A stretch of 64,000 bases of DNA from Bordetella parapertussis (GCA_943331005.2 CALQJX020000005.1:62001-126000), one strand, 5' to 3'. Shown: positions 27,982 through 36,800, counted from the first letter of the stretch. Numbers and translations: made by a program. The notes: generated from the letters alone by a model not told the origin.

Positions 27982-29028
27982 GTGTTGTTGCTAAAGGGTG
28001 GTATTTGCTTCCTGCTCTGCTCAGTATCCTTCATTACACTCTTTTACATGATCAGTACCAAAGCTACTAAGTACGGAATTTACGGCGCTCTGTTGGGGGC
28101 TATATTTCCGTTGCTGGGTATGGCGGCAATACTGGTATCCAATAATTACAGATGCTCGTTGGCAGAATTCTTTCAGACACAGAAAAATGATCCGCTATTG
28201 TGGATCATAGACCTGGCGCTACCTATACTGGCTATTCTGGGGGCAGCTATCGGGTCGCGCATGGATCTGTTAGATATCAAAAATGCTGAGCTGAATAATA
28301 AGAACCTGCTGGTAGAGGCTGCACAGCAGCAGCTCGAAGAGGCCAATTCCCGGCTCAATCAGTTCATCTATAGTATGTCGCACAATCTGCGCAGCCCCAT
28401 TGCCAATTTCAGAGACATAGCCGAACTCGCTGCTGCCAATTTACTTTCGCCCGAGGAGATAACGGAAATGCTGCAGCTGGTGAAACCCAATCTGGATCGC
28501 GCAGAGGAAACCATTACAGACATTGTGGCTATAGTAATGAATGAAAAGACCGAACCCGAACCCACCATAATAGACTGGCAGGGTACAATATCGGGCATCT
28601 TCAACGCTGTTTTGCCGGCTGATAAAAGCAGGTACAAACTCACCATGAATATCTATGCGCCCTGCACTTTCACATCAGATCATCTGCGCATCAGTTCCCT
28701 GCTCGATAATCTTATTACCAATGCCATAAAGTACGCCGACCTTTCTAAGCCTGCTTCCACTGTGCATGTGGTAGTTACTGTCAGTGCAAGAGCTGCTATA
28801 ATAGAGGTTGCCGACAATGGTACAGGTATAGCCAAGGAGTACCGTACCAAGGTGTTTAATATGTTCTTCAGAGCCAGTGTGCAGCGCATGGGCAGCGGTC
28901 TGGGCCTGTTTATTGTAAAAGAGATTGTGGACAAGCTGAATGGTACCATCACCCTGACTTCAGAGCCGGGTATTGGGTCTACCTTCACTTTGGTGCTGCC
29001 CAATGTAGATGGGGCAGAAGCAAAGTAA
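27982..29028 (+). CDS. Membrane sensor histidine kinase
   Basis: 348 residues from a GTG start; ATG at 28048 is an alternative that would remove the first span. Two to three membrane segments (about 5-25, 33-53, 73-92) are followed by a coiled coil, a HisKA domain with H134 (SMSHNLRSP), an N-box NLITNAIKYAD and glycine boxes ADNGTGI and GSGLGLFIV. It lacks a sizeable periplasmic domain, so it may sense membrane state or act through partners. No response regulator is adjacent. It could pair with one of the orphan receivers at 10.2 or 50.8 kb, which is speculation. Confidence 0.87.
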   Translation: MLLLKGGICFLLCSVSFITLFYMISTKATKYGIYGALLGAIFPLLGMAAILVSNNYRCSLAEFFQTQKNDPLLWIIDLALPILAILGAAIGSRMDLLDIKNAELNNKNLLVEAAQQQLEEANSRLNQFIYSMSHNLRSPIANFRDIAELAAANLLSPEEITEMLQLVKPNLDRAEETITDIVAIVMNEKTEPEPTIIDWQGTISGIFNAVLPADKSRYKLTMNIYAPCTFTSDHLRISSLLDNLITNAIKYADLSKPASTVHVVVTVSARAAIIEVADNGTGIAKEYRTKVFNMFFRASVQRMGSGLGLFIVKEIVDKLNGTITLTSEPGIGSTFTLVLPNVDGAEAK

Positions 29029-29275
29029 ATTTCCTGCGAGCATCAGGAACAAGGAGCTGTAAATTAATCAGTCAACATGAGTGATCTGTACGCTCAATAG
29101 TAATCAGGCAAGTACCAAAAAAATGACTTGATTTACAGAATATTACATAACCCGTCAGCGTAGTTTTAGAAATACTGCCAGCTATTAGGGAATAGAGCCC
29201 TTGCTCCATCAACTTATCCACAAATTTCCCCATACTCGACTACTACAAGGGCTATAGGCGTAAATTAGCAGGGCT

Positions 29276-30379
29276 ATGGCAGAGCCGGGTTCTATACAAC
29301 GCAAGATCATCCATGTAGATATGGATGCGTTTTTTGCGTCGGTTGAGCAGAGAGATAATCCTGATTATCGCGGCCGGCCGTTGGTAGTGGGTGGGCCACC
29401 GCAGGGGCGTGGCGGGGTAGTGGCTGCCGCCAGTTACGAGGCGCGCAGGTTTGGTATACGTTCGGCCATGCCCTCTAAACGGGCAGCACAGCTTTGTCCT
29501 GATCTGCTTTTTGTTCGTCCTCGTTTTGCGGTCTACAAAGAAGTGTCGGCCCATATCCGCCAGATCTTTCACCGCCATACCGATCTCATAGAACCACTGT
29601 CGCTGGATGAGGCCTATCTCGATGTGTCTGTAGACAAACAGGGCATAGGCTCGGCAATAGCCATTGCCCGGCAGATAAAGCAGGCCATAAAAGACGAGCT
29701 GCAGCTCACCGCATCGGCAGGGGTATCTGTCAATAAGTTTGTGGCCAAAATTGCTTCCGACCTCAACAAACCAGATGGACTGGCATTTATTGGTCCGGGC
29801 GAGATAGAGGGATTTATGGAGCAGCTGGCAGTAGAAAAGTTCTATGGCGTGGGCCGGGTTACTGCCGATAAGATGAAGCTGATGGGCTTGCACACCGGTG
29901 CCGATCTGAAACGCATGGCCGAAGAAGAACTGGTAATGCATTTCGGTAAGGCAGGCAGGTTCTACTACCGCATAGTACGTGGTATAGATGAGCGCCCTGT
30001 GCAGCCCGACAGAGAAACAAAATCGGTAGGTGCAGAAGATACCTTTGCCTACGACCTCACCGATATTGCAGAGATGGATGCCGAGCTGCAAAAGATAGCC
30101 AACATAGTAGGTGAGCGCATGCAGCGCCACGGCCTCAGGGGGCGTACCATTACCCTCAAGGTCAAGTATCACGACTTCAGACAGATAACCCGTAGCCTTT
30201 CTGTGCCACAGCCTACCTGCGATGCAGGCGACATTTTCAGCACCTCCTGCCAGCTGCTGCGCACCACAGATCTTACCGGCATGAAGGTGAGGTTGCTGGG
30301 CATTTCCGTATCCGGCTTCAAAGAGCCACCTGTACACACCCGCATACAAGAGTCCATTCAGTTGCGTTTGTTTGAATGA
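29276..30379 (+). CDS. dinB: DNA polymerase IV
   Basis: 367 residues of Y-family polymerase. Catalytic acids are in VDMDAFFASVE near residue 14 and SLDEAYLDV near residue 116, followed by the thumb helix-hairpin-helix (YGVGRVTADKM) and the little finger. The C-terminus QLRLF matches the beta-clamp binding motif. It bypasses lesions at stalled forks. The 247-base upstream gap contains one perfect DnaA-box-like TTATCCACA and no recognisable SOS box. Confidence 0.95.
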   Translation: MAEPGSIQRKIIHVDMDAFFASVEQRDNPDYRGRPLVVGGPPQGRGGVVAAASYEARRFGIRSAMPSKRAAQLCPDLLFVRPRFAVYKEVSAHIRQIFHRHTDLIEPLSLDEAYLDVSVDKQGIGSAIAIARQIKQAIKDELQLTASAGVSVNKFVAKIASDLNKPDGLAFIGPGEIEGFMEQLAVEKFYGVGRVTADKMKLMGLHTGADLKRMAEEELVMHFGKAGRFYYRIVRGIDERPVQPDRETKSVGAEDTFAYDLTDIAEMDAELQKIANIVGERMQRHGLRGRTITLKVKYHDFRQITRSLSVPQPTCDAGDIFSTSCQLLRTTDLTGMKVRLLGISVSGFKEPPVHTRIQESIQLRLFE

Positions 30380-30403
30380 GGGTTGGCAGATGTATATTTT
30401 ACT

Positions 30404-30411
30404 TAACTTTG
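30404..30411 (+). promoter_or_regulatory. -7 element of the toxin-antitoxin pair
   Basis: TAACTTTG is an exact consensus match with TTG 18 bases upstream (30383-30385). The antitoxin ATG follows after 19 bases. Confidence 0.5.
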
Positions 30412-30430
30412 GAATACTGAATTGAATTCT

Positions 30431-30637
30431 ATGTTGATAGAAAGATCTGATAACGATAGTATAGTAATAACGCTTCCTTCAGGTGTCGATAGGTTCGGCT
30501 TGCAGAAGCTGATAGACTATGCAAAATTTCTGGAAGCAACGGCAAAAAGCAAGGCAAAGCAAGCTGATGCAGATAAATTGGCTGATGCCGTAAATACTGA
30601 TTGGTGGGCTAAGAATCGTCAACGTTTTATTAAGTGA
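30431..30637 (+). CDS. Probable antitoxin of a PIN-domain toxin pair
   Basis: 68 residues from ATG 30431; a TTG at 30422 is less likely. A short N-terminal beta part (MLIERSDNDSIVITLP) precedes a charged helical tail (AKSKAKQADADKLAD) typical of an intrinsically disordered toxin-binding region. Its stop overlaps the GTG start of the PIN gene (GTGA), the usual coupling in type II pairs. Because the toxin reading frame is broken, this gene may be a leftover or may serve other toxins. The family could not be named from sequence alone. Confidence 0.7.
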   Translation: MLIERSDNDSIVITLPSGVDRFGLQKLIDYAKFLEATAKSKAKQADADKLADAVNTDWWAKNRQRFIK

Positions 30638-31077
30638 AGATCATAGTTGATGCCAATATTGTTTTCAGTGGTATGCTGAATACCAATGGAAAAATTGGAG
30701 ATATTCTAATTAATGCTCCGTCTGATTTTCATTTTATAGCGCCCGATTTTTTGAGGGTAGAGATCAGAAAACACTATCCTAAAATTATAAAGGTCAGTAA
30801 GCTGAATGCCGAAATGGTTGCATAGGCTGAGTTTAGGATATGCAAGCATATCGATTTTATTTCTGAGGAACAGATCAAAGTGGCGCATTGGTTGGCTGCC
30901 GAACAACTGGTTGCGGATATAGACCCTAAAGATGTGCCTTATGTTGCTTATTCCAGGCATTTCAGATGCAAAATATGGAGTGGGGACAAAGCCTTGATGC
31001 GTGGGCTGGAGAAGAAAGGTTTTCTGAATTTTATTTCAACCAACGATCTGTATGAGCTCATAAATAATCCTCAGTAA
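30634..31077 (+). pseudogene. PIN-domain toxin interrupted by one in-frame TAG
   Basis: One frame runs from GTG 30634 to 31077, broken only by TAG at 30823-30825. The first part (63 residues) starts MKIIVDANIVFSG with the first catalytic Asp and contains the conserved Glu (FLRVEIRKH). The second part carries DIDPKDVPYVA and WSGDKALMRGL with the remaining acids. All PIN metal-binding positions are thus kept on the two sides of the stop, and the frame never shifts. It is an inactivated ribonuclease toxin, or else an error in the assembly. A TAG that is read through is the less likely alternative. Confidence 0.82.
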
Positions 31078-31294
31078 TATTCATTGAAGCTTGTAATTAG
31101 GGAAGTTTCGACAATACATCGCACGTATGTTTAGTTACAGGAAATTCTGTATTATAAAACTATGTTGCAATATCATACATGCCCTCCCAATCATGGTCAT
31201 CTTTTACCCCCGATATTATGATTATCTTTATAGCACATTGTAGTATAGCCTCATCACCTTTTGCCCTTTTTTCCAACTAACCAAAAATCATAAA

Positions 31295-32026
31295 ATGGCC
31301 AACCTGTTGAAGAAGTTCATCTTCTCTGATCTTGACCCCAGGGAACGATTGAAGCAGAATGTGTTGCAGCAGCAATGGGATAACCTATTGCAGGTATGGA
31401 ACAATAAAGACCAGCATGGCAATGATATTTCTGTGGCTATTGCTACCGAGCGCATGGTGCAGTTGTTTCTTATAGCCGCGCAGTTCCTCACTCCATCAAT
31501 CTATGTGAGGGCTTTCTTTGGCCGGTTTGGTGTATTATGGAAGCACCTGGGGGTGGAGTTGTATGTGTTCTTTAAGTTGTTCTTTTCCTACATAATACTG
31601 AAGGAGCGGCTATACCTTACAGAGCATACCCTGTGGGGGCACAACATTGTAATGCTCTGGTGCATATGGATGATCATTGAGGCTATCTTATACATCTCTG
31701 TATTGGTGTTTTGCAGCGATATGTTTGCCAAGCCCCATTCCTCCAAAAGGAACATCATCTTCATTTTAGTAGATTACATAACCATCAATTTCGACTTTGC
31801 CACTATCTATATTCTCACAAAGTCTATCAAGTCGGCGGCAGGTATTGTATACAGGCCCATAGAAGCCTGTTACTTCAGTTTTGTCAGCTCCATCACCATT
31901 GGTTATGGCGATATCGTTGCTGCCAACGATACAGGCAGAATGGTGGTCATGTATCATTCTGTTACTTTCCTTATACTGGGTGTTGTCTTCATCAACTTCT
32001 ATATATCCCGCATCAAGGAAAGATAG
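31295..32026 (+). CDS. Ion channel with potassium selectivity filter
   Basis: 243 residues. An N-terminal soluble helical part (about 1-75) precedes four hydrophobic spans. The last pair encloses the pore loop with SSITIGYGDIV, in which TIGYGD is the potassium-channel filter. No RCK/TrkA regulatory domain follows; the protein ends just after the last helix. It should form a tetrameric potassium channel in the inner membrane. It is alone, with 217 empty bases upstream. Confidence 0.83.
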   Translation: MANLLKKFIFSDLDPRERLKQNVLQQQWDNLLQVWNNKDQHGNDISVAIATERMVQLFLIAAQFLTPSIYVRAFFGRFGVLWKHLGVELYVFFKLFFSYIILKERLYLTEHTLWGHNIVMLWCIWMIIEAILYISVLVFCSDMFAKPHSSKRNIIFILVDYITINFDFATIYILTKSIKSAAGIVYRPIEACYFSFVSSITIGYGDIVAANDTGRMVVMYHSVTFLILGVVFINFYISRIKER

Positions 32027-32156
32027 GTGTTATGCTGTTAAGCATATACGGATATACTTCGATATAAAAAACCGTATTTTACCCCTGTTTTAAGGCTGTT
32101 TTAATGCAGACATTTGTATATAGCACATTTGTCACGCATTCTTAACCAGTCATATC

Positions 32157-33347
32157 ATGAAATATATTTTGTACGCATTACTTCCGGTAGTATTTTTTTG
32201 CTCTTGCAACAATGCCGGCAATCCGGCTGACAGATCAGCAGGAGAGGCGGCGGCAGCACCACCCGCAGAAAACGAGGTGGCAGATTCTACAGTTGCGGCA
32301 CCACCACCACCACCTGCTCTCCCCTCGAAGCCCACCACAACTGCTCCGCCAACAATGGATAAAAATGCAGTGACCAGCGTGAAGATACTATATGGTACCG
32401 ACCGCAAAATGATCACTGAAAAAGGACAGCCTTCTTATGGCAATGTACCTGCCGAGCCCGGCTCGCCGAGGTATAGTGTAGGCTATACTGTTGTTTCGGT
32501 GCCGCCAAACCACAAAGAGGGTAATATAGAAACGCCCAGCATCTGGAAGTTGCAGTTCAGAGAAGATACCACGAAGCATATGGTGCAAAAGACCATTACT
32601 AAGCTTAGTGATAATGATTTCAACAAGATGCTTTATGATGCTGGTAAAGGAGAAGATGCTTTTATCTTTATTCACGGCTACAATAACAGCTTTAAGGATG
32701 CGGCACTGAGAACCGCACAGCTGGCCACCGATATTCACCTGCCTGTTACTCCTATCATGTTCAGCTGGTCTTCCAATTGCAAACTGGCAAGCTATACGGT
32801 GGATGAGGATAATGTGCAACTGGCAGTACCTGCTTTTAAAGATTTTATAAAAAGGGTAGCACAAAAAGGCAATTTCAGAAAGGTGCACCTTATAGCCCAC
32901 AGCATGGGCAACAGGCTAGTGTGTATGGCTATGCAGCAATTGCAGCAGGATACCACCAATCTGAAAATAGACCAAATAATCATGGCAGCGCCGGATGTAT
33001 ATGCCGATTTGTTCAAGCTGAATTTTGCCGAAGCGCTGGCTCGCAAATCACAGCGTATTACTATATACGCTGCCAAAAACGACTGGGCATTACTGGTATC
33101 CAAGAAGGTGCATAAAAACCTCAGGCTTGGAGAGATCAGTCAGCCACCACCGGTATACGTGTTCAATAGGGTGGATATCATCGATGCGGTTAAAGAAAAA
33201 ACAGATTTTCTGGGTCACGACCGGTTTGCCAGGTCTCCGAAGATCATTACCGATATGGACAAGATATTGAAGCTGGGTGCCGATGCAGGTAGCCGAAATA
33301 TACCCAAGAAAATGATAGGCAACTATCTTTATTATTACTTCAATTAG
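32157..33347 (+). CDS. DUF900 alpha/beta-hydrolase lipoprotein
   Basis: 396 residues. Signal peptide with lipobox FCSC and acceptor Cys19 (the second Cys), then a Pro/Ala/Thr-rich linker (about 20-65) that includes a run of prolines. The enzyme domain starts VKILYGTDRK, has FIFIHGYNNSF (oxyanion region) and the nucleophile elbow IAHSMGNR, and a likely catalytic Asp and His further on. DUF900 enzymes are predicted esterases or lipases of unknown substrate. It is exported and probably anchored to the outer membrane. A terminator-like hairpin lies well downstream at 33515. Confidence 0.85.
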   Translation: MKYILYALLPVVFFCSCNNAGNPADRSAGEAAAAPPAENEVADSTVAAPPPPPALPSKPTTTAPPTMDKNAVTSVKILYGTDRKMITEKGQPSYGNVPAEPGSPRYSVGYTVVSVPPNHKEGNIETPSIWKLQFREDTTKHMVQKTITKLSDNDFNKMLYDAGKGEDAFIFIHGYNNSFKDAALRTAQLATDIHLPVTPIMFSWSSNCKLASYTVDEDNVQLAVPAFKDFIKRVAQKGNFRKVHLIAHSMGNRLVCMAMQQLQQDTTNLKIDQIIMAAPDVYADLFKLNFAEALARKSQRITIYAAKNDWALLVSKKVHKNLRLGEISQPPPVYVFNRVDIIDAVKEKTDFLGHDRFARSPKIITDMDKILKLGADAGSRNIPKKMIGNYLYYYFN

Positions 33348-33428
33348 GTAATTGGTACTATTGAAAGAACTGCATGTAGCTGATGCATAATGCAGCAACC
33401 ACATAGTGCCGTCGGGAAAATATCTGTG

Positions 33429-33474
33429 ATAAGACGCAGGCGTCTTATGATACTACGAAAAACGTAGTGTCATA
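33429..33474. other. Two overlapping inverted repeats
   Basis: ATAAGACGC-AG-GCGTCTTAT (33429-33448) is a perfect dyad. Its right end also starts a second stem, TATGATACTACG with CGTAGTGTCATA (33446-33474, one G-T pair) around AAAAA. In RNA the two can only partly form together. Confidence 0.6.
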
Positions 33475-33514
33475 GATATTCGTTTTGTTCGTTTCGCAGC
33501 TGTTTCAGAAATTT

Positions 33515-33546
33515 AGGGTACAGAAAACTGTGCCCTTTATTTTTTC
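33515..33546 (+). terminator. Terminator-like hairpin upstream of the pruA operator array
   Basis: AGGGTACAG pairs with CTGTGCCCT (one G-T pair) around AAAA, followed by TTATTTTTT. It separates the DUF900 transcript from pruA. Confidence 0.7.
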
Positions 33547-33632
33547 AGGGAGCTTGCCCATCAATGTAATTATCATGGGGTATTTTCAGGGCAGGGTCAT
33601 TCCGGGTATCTATGATTTAAAAGACCCGGGAA

Positions 33633-33764
33633 TTGCGCAACGTGCGCAAAAGTGCGCAATTTTTGCGCAAAAACGGGTAATGTTTGCATCGCTGGTTTTG
33701 TGTTAATAGATTGATTATCAATATTGTAGTGTTTTTGGTTGCGCAAAAAAATATTTTTGCGCAA
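33633..33764. promoter_or_regulatory. Array of six (T/G)TGCGCAA sites
   Basis: TTGCGCAA occurs at 33633, 33663, 33739 and 33757, and GTGCGCAA at 33642 and 33652. Start-to-start steps are 9, 10, 11, 76 and 18 bases, close to one or two helical turns within each group. The palindromic 8-mer and phasing point to a cooperative DNA-binding protein. The two rightmost sites end about 49 bases before the pruA -7 element. The identity of the regulator is unknown. Confidence 0.75.
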
Positions 33765-33785
33765 CGCCGTCTCCCGCTGACGGCG
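33765..33785. other. Inverted repeat between the array and the pruA promoter
   Basis: CGCCGTC and GACGGCG flank the seven-base spacer TCCCGCT. It starts directly after the last TTGCGCAA site. It has no T tract, so an operator or an RNA hairpin is possible. Confidence 0.5.
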
Positions 33786-33812
33786 ATTAGTGTTCCCTTT
33801 GGCCTAATAGAT

Positions 33813-33820
33813 TACCTTTG
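33813..33820 (+). promoter_or_regulatory. -7 element of pruA
   Basis: TACCTTTG is an exact match to TAnnTTTG, 39 bases before the ATG. Confidence 0.6.
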
Positions 33821-33859
33821 CACCTTATAAAACAATACTGATACTTAAATATATTTCTG

Positions 33860-35500
33860 ATGAATAACGCTTATTTCGATTTTGAGGAACCAAAGAATGA
33901 AGTGGTTCTGAGTTATGCGCCCGGCAGTGCAGAGCGCAAAGCACTAAAGGCAGCCCTTGCCGAACTGAAAGGTCAGGTGCGCGATGTGCCCATGTATATA
34001 AATGGTAAGGAAGTGCGCAATGGCAAGAAGAAAGAGATGCGCCCGCCACACGAAACGGCACATCTGCTGGGCTACTACTACGAGAGTGAAGAAGAGCATG
34101 TGCACGATGCAATAGATGCAGCACTGAATTCCCGCGACAAATGGGCGGCTATGAACTGGGAGCACCGTGCAGCCATATTTATGAAGGCGGCAGAGTTGCT
34201 GGCAACCAAGTACCGCTTCCGTATGAACGCGGCTACCATGCTGGGACAGAGCAAGAACTCGTTTCAGGCAGAGATAGATAGTGCCTGCGAACTGATAGAC
34301 TTCCTGAGGTTCAATGTTTACTTCCTCAGCCAGATATATAAGCAGCAGCCACTATCGCCGGTGGGCATGAACAACCGCATGGAATACCGTGCGCTGGAAG
34401 GTTTTGTACTGGCGGTTACTCCGTTCAACTTCACTGCCATAGGCGGCAACCTGCCTGTGAGTGCGGCTATGTGCGGCAACGTAGTGGTTTGGAAGCCTGC
34501 CAATACGCAGATATACAGTGCCAGCGTGTTTATGGAAATACTGATGGAAGCTGGCCTGCCTGATGGCGTTATCAACCTCATCTATCCTCCGGGTCCGGTG
34601 GTGGGCGATATATGTTTTGCACATCCGCTGTTTGCAGGGGTACACTTCACCGGCTCTACAGGCGTGTTCCAGAACATGTGGAAGAGCATAGGCAACAACA
34701 TAGCCCGCTACAAGTCATACCCGCGCATAGTGGGCGAGACAGGTGGTAAAGACTTTGTATTCGTTCACCCTTCTGCTAATGTAGATGCGGTGGTTGCCGG
34801 TCTGGCGCGTGGCGCATTTGAGTTCCAGGGACAGAAATGTTCGGCAGCATCAAGGGCTTATCTTCCTGCCAATCTTGCTGAAGAGATCAAGAAGAAACTG
34901 GTAGCGGAGCTGGCCACTATGAAGATGGGACCAGTAGATGATTTCACCAACTTCATCAATGCAGTAATAGACGAAAAAGCGTTCAACAGCATTACTAAGT
35001 ATATAGACAATGTGAAGAACGGCAACGGCGATGCTAAGATACTGTGTGGCGGCAACTACGACAGGAGCAAGGGCTGGTTCATAGAACCAACCGTTATAGA
35101 CACCACAGATCCAAGTTATGTGACCATGTGCGAAGAGATCTTTGGCCCGGTACTTACTATCTACACCTACGAAGCAGATATGTGGATACAGACACTGGAA
35201 GTGCTGGACAATACCTCTCCGTATGCGCTTACAGGTGCCATCTTTGCACAAGACAGGCATGCTATTGAGTACATGACCAAGGCGCTGGTGAACAGTGCCG
35301 GCAACTTCTACATCAACGACAAGCCTACAGGTGCAGTGGTGGGACAGCAGCCATTTGGCGGTGCGCGTGCATCAGGTACCAACGACAAGGCGGGCTCTCT
35401 GCTCAATCTGTATCGCTGGCTCAGTGCCCGAACCATCAAGGAAACCTATGTTTCTCCTACAGACTACAGGTATGCTTTCCATCAGCCTGATGTGAAGTAA
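33860..35500 (+). CDS. pruA: L-glutamate gamma-semialdehyde dehydrogenase
   Basis: 546 residues of the aldehyde dehydrogenase superfamily, with the length and N-terminal extension of stand-alone delta-1-pyrroline-5-carboxylate dehydrogenases. Visible: GYYYESEEEHV, TPFNFTAIGGNLP, the glutamate loop VGETGGKDF and the catalytic Cys in FQGQKCSAASR. It oxidises the semialdehyde to glutamate, the second step of proline breakdown, with NAD+. No proline dehydrogenase (putA or prodh) gene is adjacent. The gene sits alone behind the long operator region described above. Confidence 0.94.
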   Translation: MNNAYFDFEEPKNEVVLSYAPGSAERKALKAALAELKGQVRDVPMYINGKEVRNGKKKEMRPPHETAHLLGYYYESEEEHVHDAIDAALNSRDKWAAMNWEHRAAIFMKAAELLATKYRFRMNAATMLGQSKNSFQAEIDSACELIDFLRFNVYFLSQIYKQQPLSPVGMNNRMEYRALEGFVLAVTPFNFTAIGGNLPVSAAMCGNVVVWKPANTQIYSASVFMEILMEAGLPDGVINLIYPPGPVVGDICFAHPLFAGVHFTGSTGVFQNMWKSIGNNIARYKSYPRIVGETGGKDFVFVHPSANVDAVVAGLARGAFEFQGQKCSAASRAYLPANLAEEIKKKLVAELATMKMGPVDDFTNFINAVIDEKAFNSITKYIDNVKNGNGDAKILCGGNYDRSKGWFIEPTVIDTTDPSYVTMCEEIFGPVLTIYTYEADMWIQTLEVLDNTSPYALTGAIFAQDRHAIEYMTKALVNSAGNFYINDKPTGAVVGQQPFGGARASGTNDKAGSLLNLYRWLSARTIKETYVSPTDYRYAFHQPDVK

Positions 35501-35547
35501 TCAGTTACAGCCCCTTTGTCGCAAGAGAGGGGGATATTGAATAAACT

Positions 35548-35582
35548 AAAAAGCAGAAACGTGATGAACGTTTCTGCTTTTT
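35548..35582 (+). terminator. Terminator after pruA
   Basis: A 14 to 15-base stem (AAAAGCAGAAACGT with its complement) around GATGA, ending in TTTTT. It can also serve the convergent peptidase gene. Confidence 0.88.
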
Positions 35583-35608
35583 GCACCTAAGAGCGCACTA
35601 ACCGATTG

Positions 35609-36301
35609 TTAGTCGTTTCTGCGGTTGAGGAAAATCATTACAAAGTAGACCAGCTGGGCTACAGAAGCTATGGCAGCTACAAGGTAGGTACGTGCAGCCC
35701 ATTTCAGCGCATCTGCAGCTTTGTCATGTTCTGAGCGGTTGGTGAGGTTGGTGGTCTCCATCCAGCGCAGGGCACGGGCACTGGCGTCATACTCTACCGG
35801 CAGGGTAATGAGGGAGAAAACAGTAGACATGGCAAACAGCAGTATACCTATCAGCAGTATTACCTGATTGCCACCGCCAAAGCCCATTACACCCAGACCG
35901 GCCAGTATCACCCATTGTGCCAGACTGGTGCTTATCTGCACTACAGGTACCAGGGTGCTTCTCAGTTGCAGCATACTGTAAGCTGTGGCATGCTGCACCG
36001 CATGGCCGCACTCGTGCGCAGCCACTGCAGCCGCGGCTATACTGCTTCCTGCATATACATCGGGGCTCAGGTTCACTGTTTTGTCCGCAGGGTTGTAGTG
36101 GTCTGATAGGAACCCATCGGAAGAGGTGACCTGCACGTCATGTATGCCGTTCTCGTGCAGCATACGTTCTGCAACTTCCTTGCCGCTGAGGCCCAGAGCA
36201 AGAGGTATCTCGCCATATTCGCGGAACTTACTTTTCAGTGTAGAGCTAACGACCATTCCGATAAGAAACAGAACACCCGATAGCAGATAATAACCAATCA
36301 T
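35609..36301 (-). CDS. Membrane zinc metallopeptidase (YugP-like)
   Basis: 230 residues. An N-terminal membrane span (1-20) and two or more C-terminal spans frame a soluble domain with the zinc motif HECGHAVQH near residue 97. The DxxxHYNPxxKxVNLSPDVY block upstream is typical of the family (Zn_peptidase_2). The active site faces one side of the inner membrane. Substrates are unknown. It has its own -7 element. Confidence 0.88.
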   Translation of the reverse strand: MIGYYLLSGVLFLIGMVVSSTLKSKFREYGEIPLALGLSGKEVAERMLHENGIHDVQVTSSDGFLSDHYNPADKTVNLSPDVYAGSSIAAAAVAAHECGHAVQHATAYSMLQLRSTLVPVVQISTSLAQWVILAGLGVMGFGGGNQVILLIGILLFAMSTVFSLITLPVEYDASARALRWMETTNLTNRSEHDKAADALKWAARTYLVAAIASVAQLVYFVMIFLNRRND

Positions 36302-36341
36302 TGTTTAGTATGTTTTGGTAATGGTACTGCAAATTGCTTAC

Positions 36342-36349
36342 CAAAAGTA
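36342..36349 (-). promoter_or_regulatory. -7 element of the zinc metallopeptidase gene
   Basis: On the minus strand TACTTTTG matches the consensus, about 40 bases before the ATG. Confidence 0.5.
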
Positions 36350-36403
36350 AATATGGCAGACATTTCAGAAAAGTTAAATGTTATTGGTCTATAGAGGGAA
36401 CCG

Positions 36404-36439
36404 TTTGGTGGAATAAAAAGTCTATCGTAATATTGCGAT
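36404..36439 (+). promoter_or_regulatory. arsR promoter overlapped by ArsR operator
   Basis: TTTG (36404-36407) and TAATATTG (36428-36435) form a -33/-7 pair with a 20-base spacer. The -7 lies inside the near-palindrome ATCGTAATATTGCGAT (36424-36439). An identical copy precedes arsC. A bound ArsR would block RNA polymerase directly. Confidence 0.75.
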
Positions 36440-36451
36440 ATAAATAAGGAA

Positions 36452-36781
36452 ATGGGCGCAACTAAAACAGATCTGTTCACAGCAAAGCAAAATGAAATGG
36501 CAGCTATGGCCAAGGCTATAGCACATCCGGCAAGGATAGCCATATTGCAGACGCTGTTGCAGAAGAAGGGATGTGTGTGTGGCAGTCTGGTTGAGGAGTT
36601 GGGTTTGGCACAGCCTACTATTTCCCAGCACCTTAAGGAATTGAAGAATGCCGGATTGATAGCGGGCACTGTAGAGGGTACCAGTGTGTGCTACTGTATT
36701 GATGCCAAAGTATGGAACGAATACAAAGCTATACTGGGGGCGTTCTTCAAAGAGATAGCTATAGAGGGTAAGTGCTGTTGA
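36452..36781 (+). CDS. arsR: ArsR-family metalloregulator
   Basis: 109 residues with a winged helix: AKAIAHPARIAILQTL, then the recognition part LGLAQPTISQHLKELKNAGLI. The CVC pair near residues 36-38 sits where ArsR proteins bind As(III) or Sb(III), and the C-terminus adds KCC. Metal binding releases DNA. The operator before this gene and the identical one before arsC are the likely targets. The gene starts the arsenic cluster. Confidence 0.92.
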   Translation: MGATKTDLFTAKQNEMAAMAKAIAHPARIAILQTLLQKKGCVCGSLVEELGLAQPTISQHLKELKNAGLIAGTVEGTSVCYCIDAKVWNEYKAILGAFFKEIAIEGKCC

Positions 36782-36800
36782 TTTTTTTTTGAACAAATCA

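Larger units (their letters stand above)
33348..33859. other. 512-base intergenic region with hairpins and an operator array before pruA
   Basis: No credible gene. From left to right: two overlapping inverted repeats (33429-33474), a terminator-like hairpin (33515-33546), six (T/G)TGCGCAA sites (33633-33764), a perfect 7-base inverted repeat CGCCGTC/GACGGCG (33765-33785) and the pruA -7 element (33813-33820). Confidence 0.8.

Noticed and set aside
29252..30349. 365-codon open frame opposite dinB
   Set aside because: Antisense shadow of a full-length DNA polymerase IV gene.
33485..33706. 73-codon open frame in the gap before pruA
   Set aside because: It runs through the terminator-like hairpin and four TTGCGCAA sites, has no domain or credible start, and its sequence is explained by these elements.
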